This document shows, one piece after another, positions 45,758 to 57,690 of a stretch of DNA of 64,000 nt. Source of the stretch: Zopfochytrium polystomum (lineage: Eukaryota > Chytridiomycota > Chytridiomycetes > Chytridiales > Chytridiaceae); NCBI GenBank assembly GCA_025765615.1, contig JAIVFJ010000085.1:1-64000 (forward strand), given 5' to 3'. The stretch's first letter is position 1. Every line of letters begins with the position of its first letter. The notes beneath the pieces are model-generated. The model saw only the letters and a program-made list of their open reading frames with translations, made no database searches and was not told the origin of the DNA. The position numbers were made by a program, and so were the translations under genes.

Positions 45758-47443
45758 TCACGAAGAAAGGTTTGAGTCCAATTTAGTTTCCAGTTTCTTG
45801 CTTTCGCCAACCTTGCGCACCGCCTTCATGAAGTCATCGTTCACGCAGTAATCGCGCTTGTCTCGAATCGCAAACATGCCTAGGAAGAGTGATTAGCCAG
45901 TTGCCTGTTGGTGCGAAAACTTGCCAGCTTCTGTGCAAACATTGCGAAGGTCAGCATTGTTGAAGCCGTCCGATAGCTTAACGATTGCTTCGTAGTCTAA
46001 TCATGCCTCAGATGAAGGTTTCAAGAGAAAGGGAGGGCCTAACCTATTTCCCCACTTTTAGTGATCGGAGCCGCGTGGATTTTTACTACTTCGAGACGGG
46101 CCTGCTCATTTGGAAGAGGTATCTCAATTTTCCGGTCGAGACGACCTGGTCGCAGGAGAGCAGGATCAAGCGTGTCTGGCCGGTTTGTGGCCATAATGAG
46201 CTTTGTTTGGCCAAGATAGTCAAATCCATCCATTTGGTTCAAAAGCTGTTCAAAATTGACTTAATACACTTGGAAAGCAATGGGATCAATGACAGTACCT
46301 CCATTAAAGTACGCTGAATTTCACGATCCGCCGAGGTTCCTTCAGAGAAGCGGCGCCCTCCGATCGCGTCAATCTCATCCATGAAAATGATGCATGGTTC
46401 ATGGTCCTTTGCGTATCCTAACACATTTGCAGTTTGGGTCAGTGCCACCACAGTATTCAGACAGTATGTACCAAACATTTCTCGAACGATACGAGCGCTC
46501 TCTCCGATATAACGATCTACGATTGCGCTCGACACTACTTTAAGAAAATTGCACTCCAATGTCGCAGCAACGGCCCTGGCAAGGAGGGTCTTGCCAGTAC
46601 CAGGCGGCCCATAGAGCAGGACACCTTTTGGCGGTTTGATTCCAACGCGCAAGAACAGCTCTGGATTGATCAGCGGGAGCTCTATGACCTACACATTTCT
46701 GAATAATCTGAAATCAAGTCCTCCCAAAAAACCCACCTCGCGAAGCTCTCTGATCTGCTCAGACAGTCCACCAATTCCAGCAAACGTGATGTTTCCAGGA
46801 TCTTCAGTCGACATGTTGTAAACGAGGGGATCAACTTCTCGTGGAAGTATTCTCATTATAGTAAGCGTTGTCATGTCAAGTGCGACACGCGTTCCCTGTT
46901 TCAATTTCTCTTTTGGAACTTTGCTCCTACAACCGACAACGTAACGCGGTCCACTTGACGCCTTTACAATGACTGCGTTTGCGAAAGGACTGTCAGGTCA
47001 CTGAATGACACCAAGCTCACTTACATCGCTCTTCACTGAGTTGCTTCAATACCTCCGCAATGGTTTGACCAACGCTCTGCAGGGCTTTCAGATCTTCTTC
47101 CGATTTGTCGTAATCTTTTTCCAGGCCTCGCAGTCCCAGCCTCACTGCCACAAAAGGGGTGTCAGTCTCAAGTACCAGCGGAGAGCCTTCACACTCGAGC
47201 GATGGAATGGCAACGAAAGACAGAGGTTGCAGTTTTTAACCCTCACAAACGATAACCTCTTGTCCGTGGCACCGCTCTGAAAGAAGTCTTCGGAAAAGAG
47301 ACCGAGAAGAACTCACATTCCCGAACCTTCGCCTCGATTTCTCTGTGCTCAAGCAGCTTTTTGCGATAGTCAGCGAGAGCCTTTGCGCGGCGGTCATCGG
47401 ATGCTGACACCCCCCCAGACGAGTTGACGGAGCTGGAAGCCAT
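45758..47443 (-). CDS. RPT4: 26S proteasome regulatory ATPase RPT4
   Basis: About seven exons. The N-terminal exon ([19 protein letters not shown]) and coiled coil ([19 protein letters not shown]) match Rpt4. The AAA core has Walker [16 protein letters not shown], Walker [35 protein letters not shown] and the SRH segment [17 protein letters not shown]. The C-terminus reads [18 protein letters not shown] and ends TKLDSNLSS. Rpt4 is one of six ATPases of the 19S base that unfold substrates and open the 20S core. The gene starts 302 bp from the divergent SUMO-ligase gene, and its stop lies 183 bp upstream of the kinase start on the same strand. Confidence 0.95.
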
Positions 47444-47745
47444 AGTTTCGCTGACGATCGTTGGTGTCAGATTCGCGGGTAAGTGGTGGAGGTGCGGCTG
47501 CGGTGCGGCTCGTCCTTTGGCCACGCGTTTCAATTGGGATTCTTTGTCGGTATATGTGTCTTTTTTTCCTGATTGGCTCTGAACTTGGCAGTTTTCTGCC
47601 TTCTGCCACACCTCGCCATCCAGCTCCTCGCAATCGCTGTGACCCTTACGAAGTTAGCGCCGCCGATATACTCGAAGAGTGCCCACCTTTTGTAAAGCCC
47701 TGCCCGTCTCGGGACGCCCACGCACTACTCTGCACATCCCACTCC

Positions 47746-50517
47746 ATGGATGCTTCCGTGAGTGCTCTTTTCTCTGCTGCTGTGTTAGATTTTCGTCAGA
47801 TTTGGCACACTGGCTCGAATTCTCTGCCAATAAGAATGAGCGGTAGCGACGGTTTCACCTGGAGAAGTCGTGCAGAAACTGTGTGATTTCATTAAATCGT
47901 CTCCGAGAGTGGCGATGGTTTCTGCGATCTTCAATACTCATCGCCCAGCGATTGCTTACTTTTTTTTGGTCAGCTGCTGAGGGAACTGTGCGGCTTGAAG
48001 AACCAGCAGATGAAGGAGGTTCTTCGTAAAGCTGGAGAGAAAGTTGGCGGGAATAAGCCAGAGCTCGCTACCAGGCTGACTGCATTGTTTGAGACAATGA
48101 AGGCAGCGAACAATTTGGGGCTCCTTCGGGTTTGGTGTGATCAGGCCACTGGCAGGTAAGTAGATAATTGCTTGATTTACCCTGTTTTAAGTACTTTTAC
48201 ATAGTCATATTCTAACGCTTACCTGAAGAGCGGGGATCTCGGACATTCTTGCTTCCACTTCCGGTGGCAATCAAGGACAGTCTGGACAAGCCGGTTGGTT
48301 TAATGGTCCAATAGTTTAAAGGACCTATCTGACTTGATTGGGCTAGCCCCCAACTCCACACTTCCACATCCTATCTCTCTCAATGGCTCAATCACAGGAA
48401 CAATGGGAGTTTCTCTAGGCGGGACGAGGGTTCCCGGAACGTCCGTGTTCTCTGCAGCGAGCTTGCCTGCCTCAAATCGGACGAACCCATTCCAGACCTC
48501 TTCAGCTGTTGGCACTAGCAGCTCCAGTATTAGTGGGAGAAGCTCGAATCCATTTGCTCCGATTTCGACTTCCTCTTCGTCCAGCCTTACACCGTCACCG
48601 GGCTCTCGACAGCCAAATCCTCGATCCTTTCGGGAATCACCATTTTATAAGGTTTCGGAATGCATTTTGGCCAAGCCCTTCGACTGCCGGTCAGGGCATG
48701 CCCAAGTCCGAGTGACTGTCTCGAACGACCACATAAAGCAGTTGAAAGCATCGCCGCTGGAAAGAATTATGCTTTTCGTTGGTCCGGAGTCTGGAATCCC
48801 AGTGGTTTCGAACCCATTTCCTGGGCGGGGAATACCAATCGAGTACCCAACTCTGAAGCCCCAGCATCAAAACGCACCCAATCATTGCACTATAACTGTC
48901 AACTCATTTACTGTTCCAGCTCGAGTACGTTTATTATCTTGCTCGAGTTTCTTGTTTTCGCCTCTAATTCAAAATTTCCCGACAACAGTCGTACATGGGA
49001 ATAAAAGGCCAACCTTGGTCCGCACAACCCCTTGACCTGACCGACTTCGTTTTTAAGTCCAGCAGTATTCTTATCGACATTCGATTCACTCCCGACAGCC
49101 GACGACTGCTCATTTGTGTCCAGCTTGTCCGACGTATTGTACCGGCGGAAGTTGCGGAAGGAGTCAGACGCAATAGTGTACTGAGCAAAGAGGCTGTGAT
49201 GGAGCAGCGTAAGATTTCATTTCTCTATTTCGAGAACTCACACTTGGACAGTTGGTCTTGTGGTTCCTTCGGACGATGACGAAGTAATCGCAACTTCTCA
49301 ACTCGTGTCGCTGAAGGACCCCATCACGAAATGCCGCATCCAAACACCTACCCGTGGACGCAGTTGCAAGCACTCTCAATGCTTCGATCTCGATTATTAT
49401 CTTCAAATGAATAATACGCATCCAACCTGGACATGCCCTGTTTGCTCTAAACACGCCACCTGGGAGAATTTGGTCGTGGATAAGTTTTTCGACGAAATTC
49501 TTCGGGCAGCCACTTCCAGCGCTGACTACGAAACTGCTGAAATCGATCCCAATGGAATGTGGCACTTGAAGCAACCTGCAGAGTCCGCAGAGTCGAGCCG
49601 CTCTCCCAGCCCCTTAGGAGGCTTTGCGAAGCACCTGCACGCAGAAACAGTGGCAGTGGAGGAATCTTCTAGAGGTGTGGAACCGAACCAAACTCGTCTA
49701 CTCAATCCAATTTTCAGATTCAGCACAACGACGTCCAGTGGACGTCATTGATCTTACTTTGAGTGACGAGGAAGAGGTAACAGTAGTTCCGCTACCGATG
49801 ACCTCGATTACGACAAATGGAACTTCTCGTTCGCCTCTACGCACATCGACAACTTCTATTCCCTCCATCTCCTCCGCTAGCACCTCGTTTTCGGCAGCTT
49901 TGACTGAGTCATCCAGATCACCCTCAGCATCAGATAGCACAGCTGTTTCGGCCCTCAATCCTTTATTTGCACCACGATTAGTACTTGGTGGCCCGTCATC
50001 ATCCCCACTCTCCCAAAGAAGCTTCTTGCAGCAAGATGGTCCCACTTTACAGCCATTGCAGCAGTTTCAGTCACCTTCGCTTGGGTTGCGGCAACCTCCC
50101 ATCGCTTCAACCTTTACCGAGGCCTACCGGTCCCTCCAATCGTCCGCCGCTGGCTCATCCTCGTCATTATTCTCTGCTTCACCGACCGCTGTAAGCAATT
50201 CCGCGATTCCGCTGGCACACAGTCGCCCAGGATCTGGATTTGCAAACAATGCTTTGCCGTCATCCACAAACCAGCTCGCTAGCGGGGAACGGAAGACGAT
50301 CAGTGCGACCTTGCCGTCATCGAATTGCTTCCCTGGTTTGCCCACTGGATCCACTACCACAAAACTTTTGTCCTCAGCAGCCCTGAGGAATGGTTCATCC
50401 AGCGGTTATTCCTCTGACACTCCGGACGGCGGAATCTCCAACTGGAGCAGTGCCATGGCCAATGTTGGAGTGCATAGCGGTGGCATTGGTATGAAGTTCA
50501 ATCTGCTGCCATTCTGA
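47746..50517 (+). CDS. SIZ1: SIZ/PIAS-type SUMO E3 ligase
   Basis: Multi-exon gene. A SAP motif near the N-terminus (LRELCGLKNQQMKEVL, GGNKPELATRLTALF) binds A/T-rich DNA in the family. A PINIT domain follows (PFYKVSECILAKPFD; MGIKGQPWSAQPLDLTDF across an intron), then the SP-RING/MIZ zinc finger at about 49300-49500 (VSLKDPITKCRIQTPTRG, CKHSQCFDLDYYLQMNN, WTCPVCSKHATW), with the Cys/His ligands present. A SUMO-interacting motif VDVIDLTLSDEEE follows the next intron (acceptor at about 49720). The C-terminal 250 residues are Ser/Thr-rich and end FNLLPF. It transfers SUMO from Ubc9 to targets such as PCNA and septins in yeast. The first exon (Met at 47746) is uncertain because the SAP exon is preceded by two short candidate exons. 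Confidence 0.9.
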
Positions 50518-51151
50518 ACCACTAAATCTACAGCAGCAGGCTTGACCGTTGGCGTCGGTGGCATGATCGAAGCGCGGGACGGAAAGCGGAAACGACCAGG
50601 TGGCAGTAACGGTAAATACCGTGAACATTGCCAAAATAGTTGCCACCTTACACGAACAATTTAGATGATTTTTCAGTCTCGGTTCGTCCGCGTTTAGGAT
50701 GATACAAGAAATTCCCCTTTTTTATTATTGAGTAATGTCAAATTTGCGTAATAGGATGGTCGTCGCAACGAAAGTACAAAAAACCACTACTTATGTGAAA
50801 GTTTTGGAACAACCAAGATGTTTTTTGGATTTCAAGTCTACAAGTTTTTTCAAGTCGGGCGACGGTGTTGGGGGCGGGAGGTTGCCCACTTTGTTGTTGC
50901 TCATTCAGCACGTCGGAGCACGCACTTTGCCGCCCGGCGCCGCAAGGACCTCTTTTGCGAACACCCAACTGCAGCCGACGTACAAAGAAGCGTTCCGCCC
51001 CATCAACCCGCCCATCAACCCGCCCAAGCACCGGCCGAACACCGAAGACCGCGTCCGTCGTGCGCACGGCGCTGGCCCCAAAAGTCCAAAGTTGGGTCGC
51101 CAGAAAGAGCCAACCAACAGCGAATTTCTCCATTAAGTGCCATTAATTACA
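50518..51151. other. Intergenic stretch without recognised gene
   Basis: Open frames exist on both strands (50738-51133 minus, 50818-51159 plus) but they are mutual shadows rich in Pro, Arg and Ala over a GC-rich segment with a small tandem CATCAACCCGCC repeat (about 51000-51025). No protein family is recognised. The PADR1 gene promoter should lie here. Confidence 0.5.
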
Positions 51152-52288
51152 ATGTCTGACAAGGTTGAGCCGAGCGGACTGCGCCGGTCGACGCGCATCA
51201 CCAAACCCTCTTCAACGGCACCTCCGCAGCGCAAACGAGGAACAGCAGAGGCCTCGCTGACGAAGAATAAGATCGCCGCAATTTCCGCCGATAGCAGCAT
51301 CAGTGCTGTAGCTCCTGGGTCCGTCGAAGATGGAGACGACACCCCAACTCCAAAAGGAAAGCGCGGTCGCGGACGCCCAAAGAAAGCTAAGCCTGATGAT
51401 TCGAAAACCAGAAGTGGGGAGGAAGACTCCGACGGGAGAGTCGACGGCGATAACGTCGATGAGGGCTCGGGAGGCTCCGATGCAGGTGTCGGCAACTCGA
51501 AAATCCGAAGGGCGAAGTCGAAGGCCACGTTGTCACGTGGGAACAAAGGTTCGGCAAAGTCGAGCAAGCGAAAGAATGCGAAGATCAGTGATGGCTCAGA
51601 GGACGAAACGTCTCCTGTGAAGAAATTGAAGTCAAAAGCTAAGACTACCACAGCAAAGCAACCCCGAAGGAGTGCAGCCGCTCAATCAAAGGAGTCTGAT
51701 GAAGAGGATTCTGAATACGAGAATTCCGCCTCCGAGCAGCCGTCTTCCGATTCCGATGGAGATTCTTCGAACGATTATGCCACCAAAAAGCCAACAGCCA
51801 AGCCAAAAAAGGTTCCTGCCACTTACGCTGCCGGCACTGGGGGCAAGCCAACAGCTGAGCAGATGCAAATAATTCAATCGTCAACAGTTCCGGCCCTTAA
51901 GGATATGCTGAGACGGGTATGTTTGGCCTTGTTTGGCCTTGCAGTTGGAAAGCATGACTTTTCTAACGATCGCTGGTTTTCCTCTAACATCGCAGAATTT
52001 GCAATCCACGAGTCTTAAGAAGGTCACTTTCAGATGATGAGAATTAGCAGAGACTTACCCGACTTGCTTCCATAGGCCGAACTGCAGAGTCTTATTATTG
52101 AATGCATTCGAGAGGGTTGCTATCCGAAGTGCCCCGACTGTGGTACAGCTCGACTTAAGCGGCGATCTACCAAAGGGTCTTATTACTGTCCAGGCTGGTA
52201 CGACGACGAAGGCGCTTTTCAGACTTGTGGTTTTAAAGGAGACGCGGAGCGAATTCCTTGGGTTTGCGCCGAAGGGCAGCCCATTTGA
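51152..52288 (+). CDS. AT-hook and PADR1 zinc-finger nuclear protein (PARP zinc-finger-3 type, no PARP domain)
   Basis: Three exons (51152-51916, 51996-52022, 52076-52288) join in frame to 334 aa. The first 250 residues are basic/acidic low-complexity with a clear AT-hook (KGKRGRGRPKKAKP). The C-terminus is a PADR1 domain: helices VPALKDMLRRNLQ and LQSLIIECIREGC, then the Cys4 ribbon CPDC-(18)-C-(11)-C with CPGWYDDEG between, ending GDAERIPW. In PARP1 this module (zinc finger 3) couples DNA binding to catalysis. Here the frame stops eight residues after it; no WGR, BRCT or catalytic domain was found downstream before a retroelement begins at 52855. It may be a free-standing PADR1 protein or a gene cut short by insertion. 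Confidence 0.75.
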
Positions 52289-52854
52289 AACAGGCTCCAC
52301 AAATGAGACTTCAAGGCACAGACAGAGGGAGAGACAGCGAGTAGTAAAATTTCTTGGAAAAAAGGAAGCAATAATAGGACATTTCAAACTTCGCGCTGGG
52401 CATCATCTCGTTGCCGACCCCCAACGCCATTTAACCGGGTGGGCCCGCGTGCACTGAGCAGAGCAGAGACAGGCCGAAAATATCATCTTCGTCAGCACTG
52501 CAGCCGCCGACGCAACCGCCACCATCGTCGCAGTTCACCCTCAGGACGGACGTATTCCAAGAATGTGGACATCCTCCTCTCCTATCGCATTTCCATGGTG
52601 GTACAGTCAGGTGTGATGTTTCAGTCTTTGTCCGTGTCTCTTTCGATCTGCTTTTTCTCTCGAGACTTTGAATCATTCTGGTCTCTCTGCGTGATTTTCC
52701 TCTTTCTCTCAGTTACTGTCCCCTTAGAATACACACTTGTGAGCCGTGCATACTCACTCTCCCAGTCCCACTCGTCTCGTGGGTGAACTGCGGCGCTCTT
52801 TGTTACATCAGGCTTGCTTGATTCGATTGTTCAATCAATTGCCTCACCACGCAG

Positions 52855-53259
52855 TGTAGGTGGAACTGACTGGTTAGAAGGAAGAAGCACAAGACGGACC
52901 CGAACCTATTGTGACTGTCGGTTATTGTTCTCACAATGCCCATGGGAGAGCAAGCCACTGCCAATGCAGACCTGGGCACTGGCTTGCGCTGATGACAAAT
53001 ACTCTGAGTATTAGTGGAACAGAAACCAGTGTCAACAGTTTTCCTCCTCCTCTGCTCAAGCAGATAATATAGGAGAGGTTTTTACCCTGTGCTGGTCACC
53101 CTTGCCAAGCAACTATTGTAGTGTGCATATCATCATCATGTATCAATAATTCATAACAGAGTTTTTCTTTTTCTCTCCAACTGGGGAGGACCACCCACAA
53201 GCACACATCTCCACTTCATTCATTCCTTCCACTCACTCACTCAGAGTAGACTGTTTACA
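52855..53259 (+). repeat. LTR, family C, with following gag-like sequence
   Basis: Diverged copy of family C from TGTAGGTGGAAC to CTGTTTACA. The 270 bases after it contain an interrupted frame with gag-like words (FGKPKFFDALSQLTPSFN, about 53360-53430), so this may be the 5' end of a decayed family C element rather than a solo LTR. Confidence 0.7.
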
Positions 53260-53536
53260 CAACAGCATGCCAGCTATCTGGCTGCATCAACCACAGATTC
53301 TAACTCAGAACAACAATCTCTACCACATCCAACAAACAGAATCAGCCTAGCTCATCTTTAGAGAGCATTTCATTTGGGAAGCCAAAATTTTTCGACGCCC
53401 TCTCCCAACTGACTCCATCATTCAATCCAGGCTTGCAATAGTGCATTCAAAGGCTCAAATTCCCTTCTTTCCAACAAGCTATCATGCAGCTCTCAACAGA
53501 ATTCGATTGGCCTCGAAAGTTTTTTCTATTTTTCTA

Positions 53537-53662
53537 GCTCCAGAGGAAGAGAAAGTGCCATCAACAGTGAGCTGTAATTGACCATGTCCAGGTATCCCCT
53601 CAGCAAACCCACCCCATGAGCTATGGGCTTACAGGGTTGTCAGGCATCTCCACCACACATGA
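53537..53662. repeat. Repeat D, second copy
   Basis: Counterpart of 35464-35605, sharing AGAGAAAGTGCCATCAAC, CAGCAAACCCACCCCATGAG and TTACAGGGTTGTCAGGC. Confidence 0.7.
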
Positions 53663-53924
53663 AGTCACAATGATATAGGGAGAAGGGGACAAACACAGAA
53701 ACAAGAAAATAGAGAAGGAAGTCTGAGGGAGGGCAAAGTAAGTGAGAGGAACAGCTGTGAAAAGTCAGAGGGTTGGGGTAAGTCAGATTGGGCAACTGCC
53801 CATGTCAAAATTGTGAAAGGCAAGAGTGGGCTCAGCTGGAGGTGGGCGGTAAGTGGCTCTTGCTTGTTGGTGTGGGGGGAAGTTCTATTGCGTGGTGAAG
53901 CCAGATAATGCCTCAAACAAGGTT

Positions 53925-54423
53925 TATGTGTGGCCGACGGCTTGTAGGTAGCTTTGTGATGAAATCCCACCCAGGACTGGAGGGACTTGGTGTGTGTGGG
54001 GATGAAGAGAGAGAGAGAGAGAGAGAGAGCAGTGATGATGGAAAAGGGAGAGGAGAGAGAGGATGGAGAGAGGAGAGAGGAGTGAGTGGGCAGAGATGGA
54101 AGAGAGAGCAAATGGAGGAAGAGAGATTGGCTTGTTTTGCACTGGGTTCTGTCAAAGCAGCAAGGAGGGAGTTGAACCTCCTTTTTCTCCAAGTGGTCCC
54201 GTATGAAATGCAACCTCACGTCAAAGTGCCTGACCCTACCATGGTGTTTGGATTCATAGCAATAGCTATGGTTGAACGATTGTCTTCATAAACAGTAGTG
54301 GGCTTATTTAAATCCATACCCAGCTCCTGGAAGAGCATTCGTAGCCAGATTGCCTCTTTGATGGCCTCAGTAAGGGAAAAGTATTCTGCCTCAGTTGAGG
54401 ACAAAGCGACAACTGATTGTTTC
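53925..54423 (-). mobile_element. Copia-A 3' fragment: RNase H, R-U5 and leader
   Basis: On the minus strand the order is RNase H (STEAEYFSLTEAIKEA, YEDNRSTIAIAMN; 54423-54171), then the distal 214 bases of LTR-A (54170-53957), then about 33 bases identical to the leader that follows the 5' LTR of the full element (ACAAGCCGTCGGCCACAC). So the LTR part is followed by leader, not by foreign DNA. The RNase H end is cut by a family B LTR at 54424. The coding part differs from the full copy by a small deletion at PKHHGR (here PNTMVG), which shifts the frame. Confidence 0.85.
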
Positions 54424-55846
54424 TGTTAGATTTTGGGTTTTTGCAGTAAGCAGTGTGCAGGAGCAACACCTCACACTGTAGTGCATGGGAGCACCAACTG
54501 TGATGAGGATTTGGTGCATTTTTTGTCACCTGGTCTTTGTCACAATTTTGTATAAAGCCAAACAGTATACATTGTACAACAGTCTCCCATCTCAGCTTCA
54601 CCATCACAAGAGAGTAGTCCACCAGAGAAGTTCACCACCATCCACAAACAGCAGCAGTCAATTCTTTCATACAAAATTGTGACCCATCCCAATCACTTGG
54701 AGTTGAGATCAGTGGAGAATAAGGAGAACGAGCAGAACGCATAGCAACAACAAGAAGAGCGCATAAAACGAGTAAACAAACAGTACCACTCACCACTACA
54801 CACCACCAGCATCACTACCTGCAGAACCAACACCTTCAGTTTTGGTACCCCCACCATTTCACCACGTCTACAGCACTTTTAACACTGGGGAAGACGTTTT
54901 GACGATCGTTTTTCGCTGCAGCAGCGTCGCAGAGCGTGTAACAGCACTCATCCACAACATCAGCCACCTGATAACACTGAATTTCGAGAGTTTACGTTTG
55001 CAACTTCTTTCAATTGCTTTAGGAATCGCTTACCACCACAGGAAAGAGCTACTTCCACTCTATCTATCCACCAAACATCGTGATCCTCAACTGGTTCCTT
55101 GCAAAATAACAGCTGTCCGCGTTTTTGCTGTCCCATTAGCGCCAAATTCGTCAAAAATTCGTTACTTGGAGCTTCCCACCAACGCAACTCAGCCAAAACT
55201 CCACCAATTCACTTCAAACCAATTTTCTTGCATTCTAAAGCTTCGGATCTACGTGGGGCAACTCAGTGATTCTCAAAATTCGCCCTTGGCCTCGTGGGAT
55301 ATTGAGTTGCAAGCTGCAGCTGCATTTTGGCCCACTCATTTTCGCTCCACAATCGTGACAAGTCTGCTTTTTTCAACACCAACTCATCACCAACATACCC
55401 CATTGAGAAAATAATCTACTAACACTTACAACTCCACCCACAAGCGTCGTACTGCATTTGCTTACAGCTTATTCTTATATTACCTGCTCAAGAAGTCTCA
55501 GAATCTGCCACCAAATCAGAGAAATCACTGCCTTTCAAATTTCTATTCTACTGCAAAGCTCTCACACATTTTTCCTCCCAAGCATGAGCGAGCGTGATCA
55601 AATCAAGTATGCCTCCCGTGCATTCCCCATTCTCAAAGGCGCAGCAAATTTCGGAGATTGGTTGGACGACCTAATTTCAGAACTATCCAACAAAAGCAAT
55701 GGTCTCCGCCACTGTGTCGACCCAGACCGAATTAACGTATTACGCAACGATCAAGTGGACCCCAATGACCCTAATGTCAGCCCAACATGCAGAGTACACA
55801 GGGGACCCAACCACGGCGAGCATTATGCATTTGCATGAGACGGGTG
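54424..55846 (+). mobile_element. Copia-B 5' part: LTR, leader and gag start
   Basis: A 246-bp family B LTR (54424-54669; TGTTAG...CTTTCA, TATA-like TTTGTATAAAG) is followed by about 0.9 kb of A/C-rich leader and a gag start at 55584 (MSERDQIKYASRAFPI, GAANFGDWLDDLISELSN), typical of copia gag. The element is cut at 55846 by the copia-A LTR; its remainder is not seen in the window. It is the only copy here showing what family B LTRs belong to. Confidence 0.75.
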
Positions 55847-57084
55847 TGTTGAGATTCGACCCACGGGGTACACTACGCCCGTTACTGATGATCCCTTTGA
55901 GAACTCCATCCAATCACATTGGATGGGGTGTTTGAGGGGCTCAGTGGATTCAATACTTGAATGGGGCGCTCGGAAGGGCTAATCTGTTCTCAATAAAAGG
56001 AGATAGGCAAAGGCGGCTGTTGTTCTAGCTTTGTTCATCCTACCGGTAGGAACAATGCAATTAGAACATGCACAAAAACGCTCAAACTACGCATTCTGCA
56101 CATGTAACACAGCACAGCAAGCATGCAGAAGCAGTGTACCACTGCCCAATGCTCCGGAATTCCGCTCTCTGCATCGGAATTCCGCTCTCTGCACTGGAAT
56201 TCCGCGCTCTGCATCGGATTTCCGCTTCCTGATCTGGAATTCCTCTCTCTGCACCGGAATTCCGCTTCCTGATCTGGAATTCCAGCTTTCCTGCTGCGCT
56301 GTGCAATCTGAGCAATGCAACAGACATAGGAATCAGGGATTGCACCAATCACTGCATTTCTAAAAGTGAGATAAAAACTGAGCTCACCAGAGATTGCACC
56401 AATCATTGGATTTCTAAAAACAAGGAAAAAAAGCGGCTTGTTTCCCAAACAAGCTTCCTGATTTGGAAACAACCAAACCAATTTACAAGCAACTGTTTCT
56501 CAAACAAGCTGTAAATTGGTTCCTGGTGGTACTCAGCCCAGACAAAGTGCTCAGCCCAAGGTGGTACTCAGCCCTGGCTGGTACTTAGCCCAGGGTGGTG
56601 CACAGCCCAGGCTGGTACTCAGCCCTGGGTGGTGCTCAGCCCAGGCTGGTACTCAGCCCTGGCTGGTATTCAGCCCTGAGTGATGCCCAGCACTGGGTGG
56701 TACTCAGCCCTGAATGGGTACTTAGCCCAGGCTGGGGGTTGGTGCTCAGCCTGTTTTATCTCATTTCTGTGGCCTGCTCTGTGCAGCCCACTGCTCCCTC
56801 TGTTTTCTGATGGCTCCAACCTGCAGGAGTATAAAAGCAGCAACCTCTCACAGAGATCAAACAAGGAATCAAATCCCCTCCTTGCTGCTTTAACAGAATC
56901 CAGTGCAAAACAAGCCAATCTCTCTTCCTCCATTTGCTCTCTCTTCCATCTCTGCCCACTCACTCCTCTCTCCTCTTTCCATCCTCTCACTCCTTTCCCT
57001 TTTCCATCATCACTGCTCTCTCTCTCTCTCTCTCTTCATCCCTACACACACCAAGTCCCTCCAGTCCTGTGTGGGATTTCATCA
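55847..57084 (+). repeat. 5' LTR of copia-A (1238 bp) with two minisatellites
   Basis: TGTTGAGATTCGACCC to GGGATTTCATCA. The 20-bp array has seven unit starts (56156-56295) and the 17-bp array of GGTACTCAGCCCTGGCT type has about twelve units (56528-56740). TATAAAAG at 56830 predicts transcription start near 56860, dividing U3 (about 1010 bp) from R-U5 (about 225 bp). Confidence 0.88.
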
Positions 57085-57297
57085 CAAAGCTACTTACAAG
57101 CCGTCGGCCACACTTGAACGCTCAAACAGGGCCCTGCTGCTCTTACAAGAAAAGGGTTTCTGACTCTAAACAAGACCAACCTGTCTGTGAGCACCGGCTC
57201 ACCAGCTACTTTAAGGCAACAAAGGGCTCTTGGCTCTCTACAAGAAAAGGGCTACCGCTCTAAACAAGTCCACCGGTCCACCAAGCCGCTACCTAGC

Positions 57298-57690
57298 ATG
57301 TCTTCTTCAACCCCCAAGGCTGTCCGCTTCTCTTCTTACGGCTACCAGGCTTGGGAACTGCATGTGGAAGAAGTCATCAAGCCGGTCATGGCATACAATC
57401 TTGTTGCCAGCTTCCTCAAGCCTGATTACTTCGGTACATTCAACGAGCACTGCACCAAGGTCGGCATCGGCGCTGCTCCTCCCAGCATTGGTTCTCCCCC
57501 TGAATCCTCTGCAACGGCGGAGGCCAAGGCTGCGTACAGTGAGATGTACCGTCTGCACCACGCTGCCCTTGACAAGTACCACACTGGTATACGCCAAGAA
57601 CACAAGACCTTCAGGGAGCTTGAGGCCCAACACGACAGGCGGTTGCTACCCTCGACTCCTACTCGCGCATTGAGGATGTGCGCTCCATGA
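57298..57690 (+). CDS. Copia-A gag, N-terminal part
   Basis: ATG at 57298 opens MSSSTPKAVRFSSYGYQA, then LHVEEVIKPVMAYNLVASFL, a copia gag N-terminus. The frame ends at TGA 57688-57690, while the next frame (open from 57624) carries on gag (TLDSYSRIEDVRSMNAAN). The change is a shift by one base inside gag, so either an indel mutation or frameshifting is needed for full gag. Confidence 0.75.
   Translation: MSSSTPKAVRFSSYGYQAWELHVEEVIKPVMAYNLVASFLKPDYFGTFNEHCTKVGIGAAPPSIGSPPESSATAEAKAAYSEMYRLHHAALDKYHTGIRQEHKTFRELEAQHDRRLLPSTPTRALRMCAP

Noticed and set aside
50738..51133. 131-codon minus-strand ORF with a hydrophobic start
   Set aside because: Overlaps equally long plus-strand frames in a GC-rich segment; no conserved motif, so probably chance.
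54842..55414. 190-codon ORF in the copia-B leader
   Set aside because: It begins with a non-ATG codon, has no retroelement or host domain, and lies in the A/C-rich untranslated leader before gag.
56156..56740. CRISPR-like regular repeats (20 bp and 17 bp units)
   Set aside because: Units are directly adjacent with no unique spacers, lie in an LTR of a eukaryotic element, and have no cas genes nearby. They are minisatellites.
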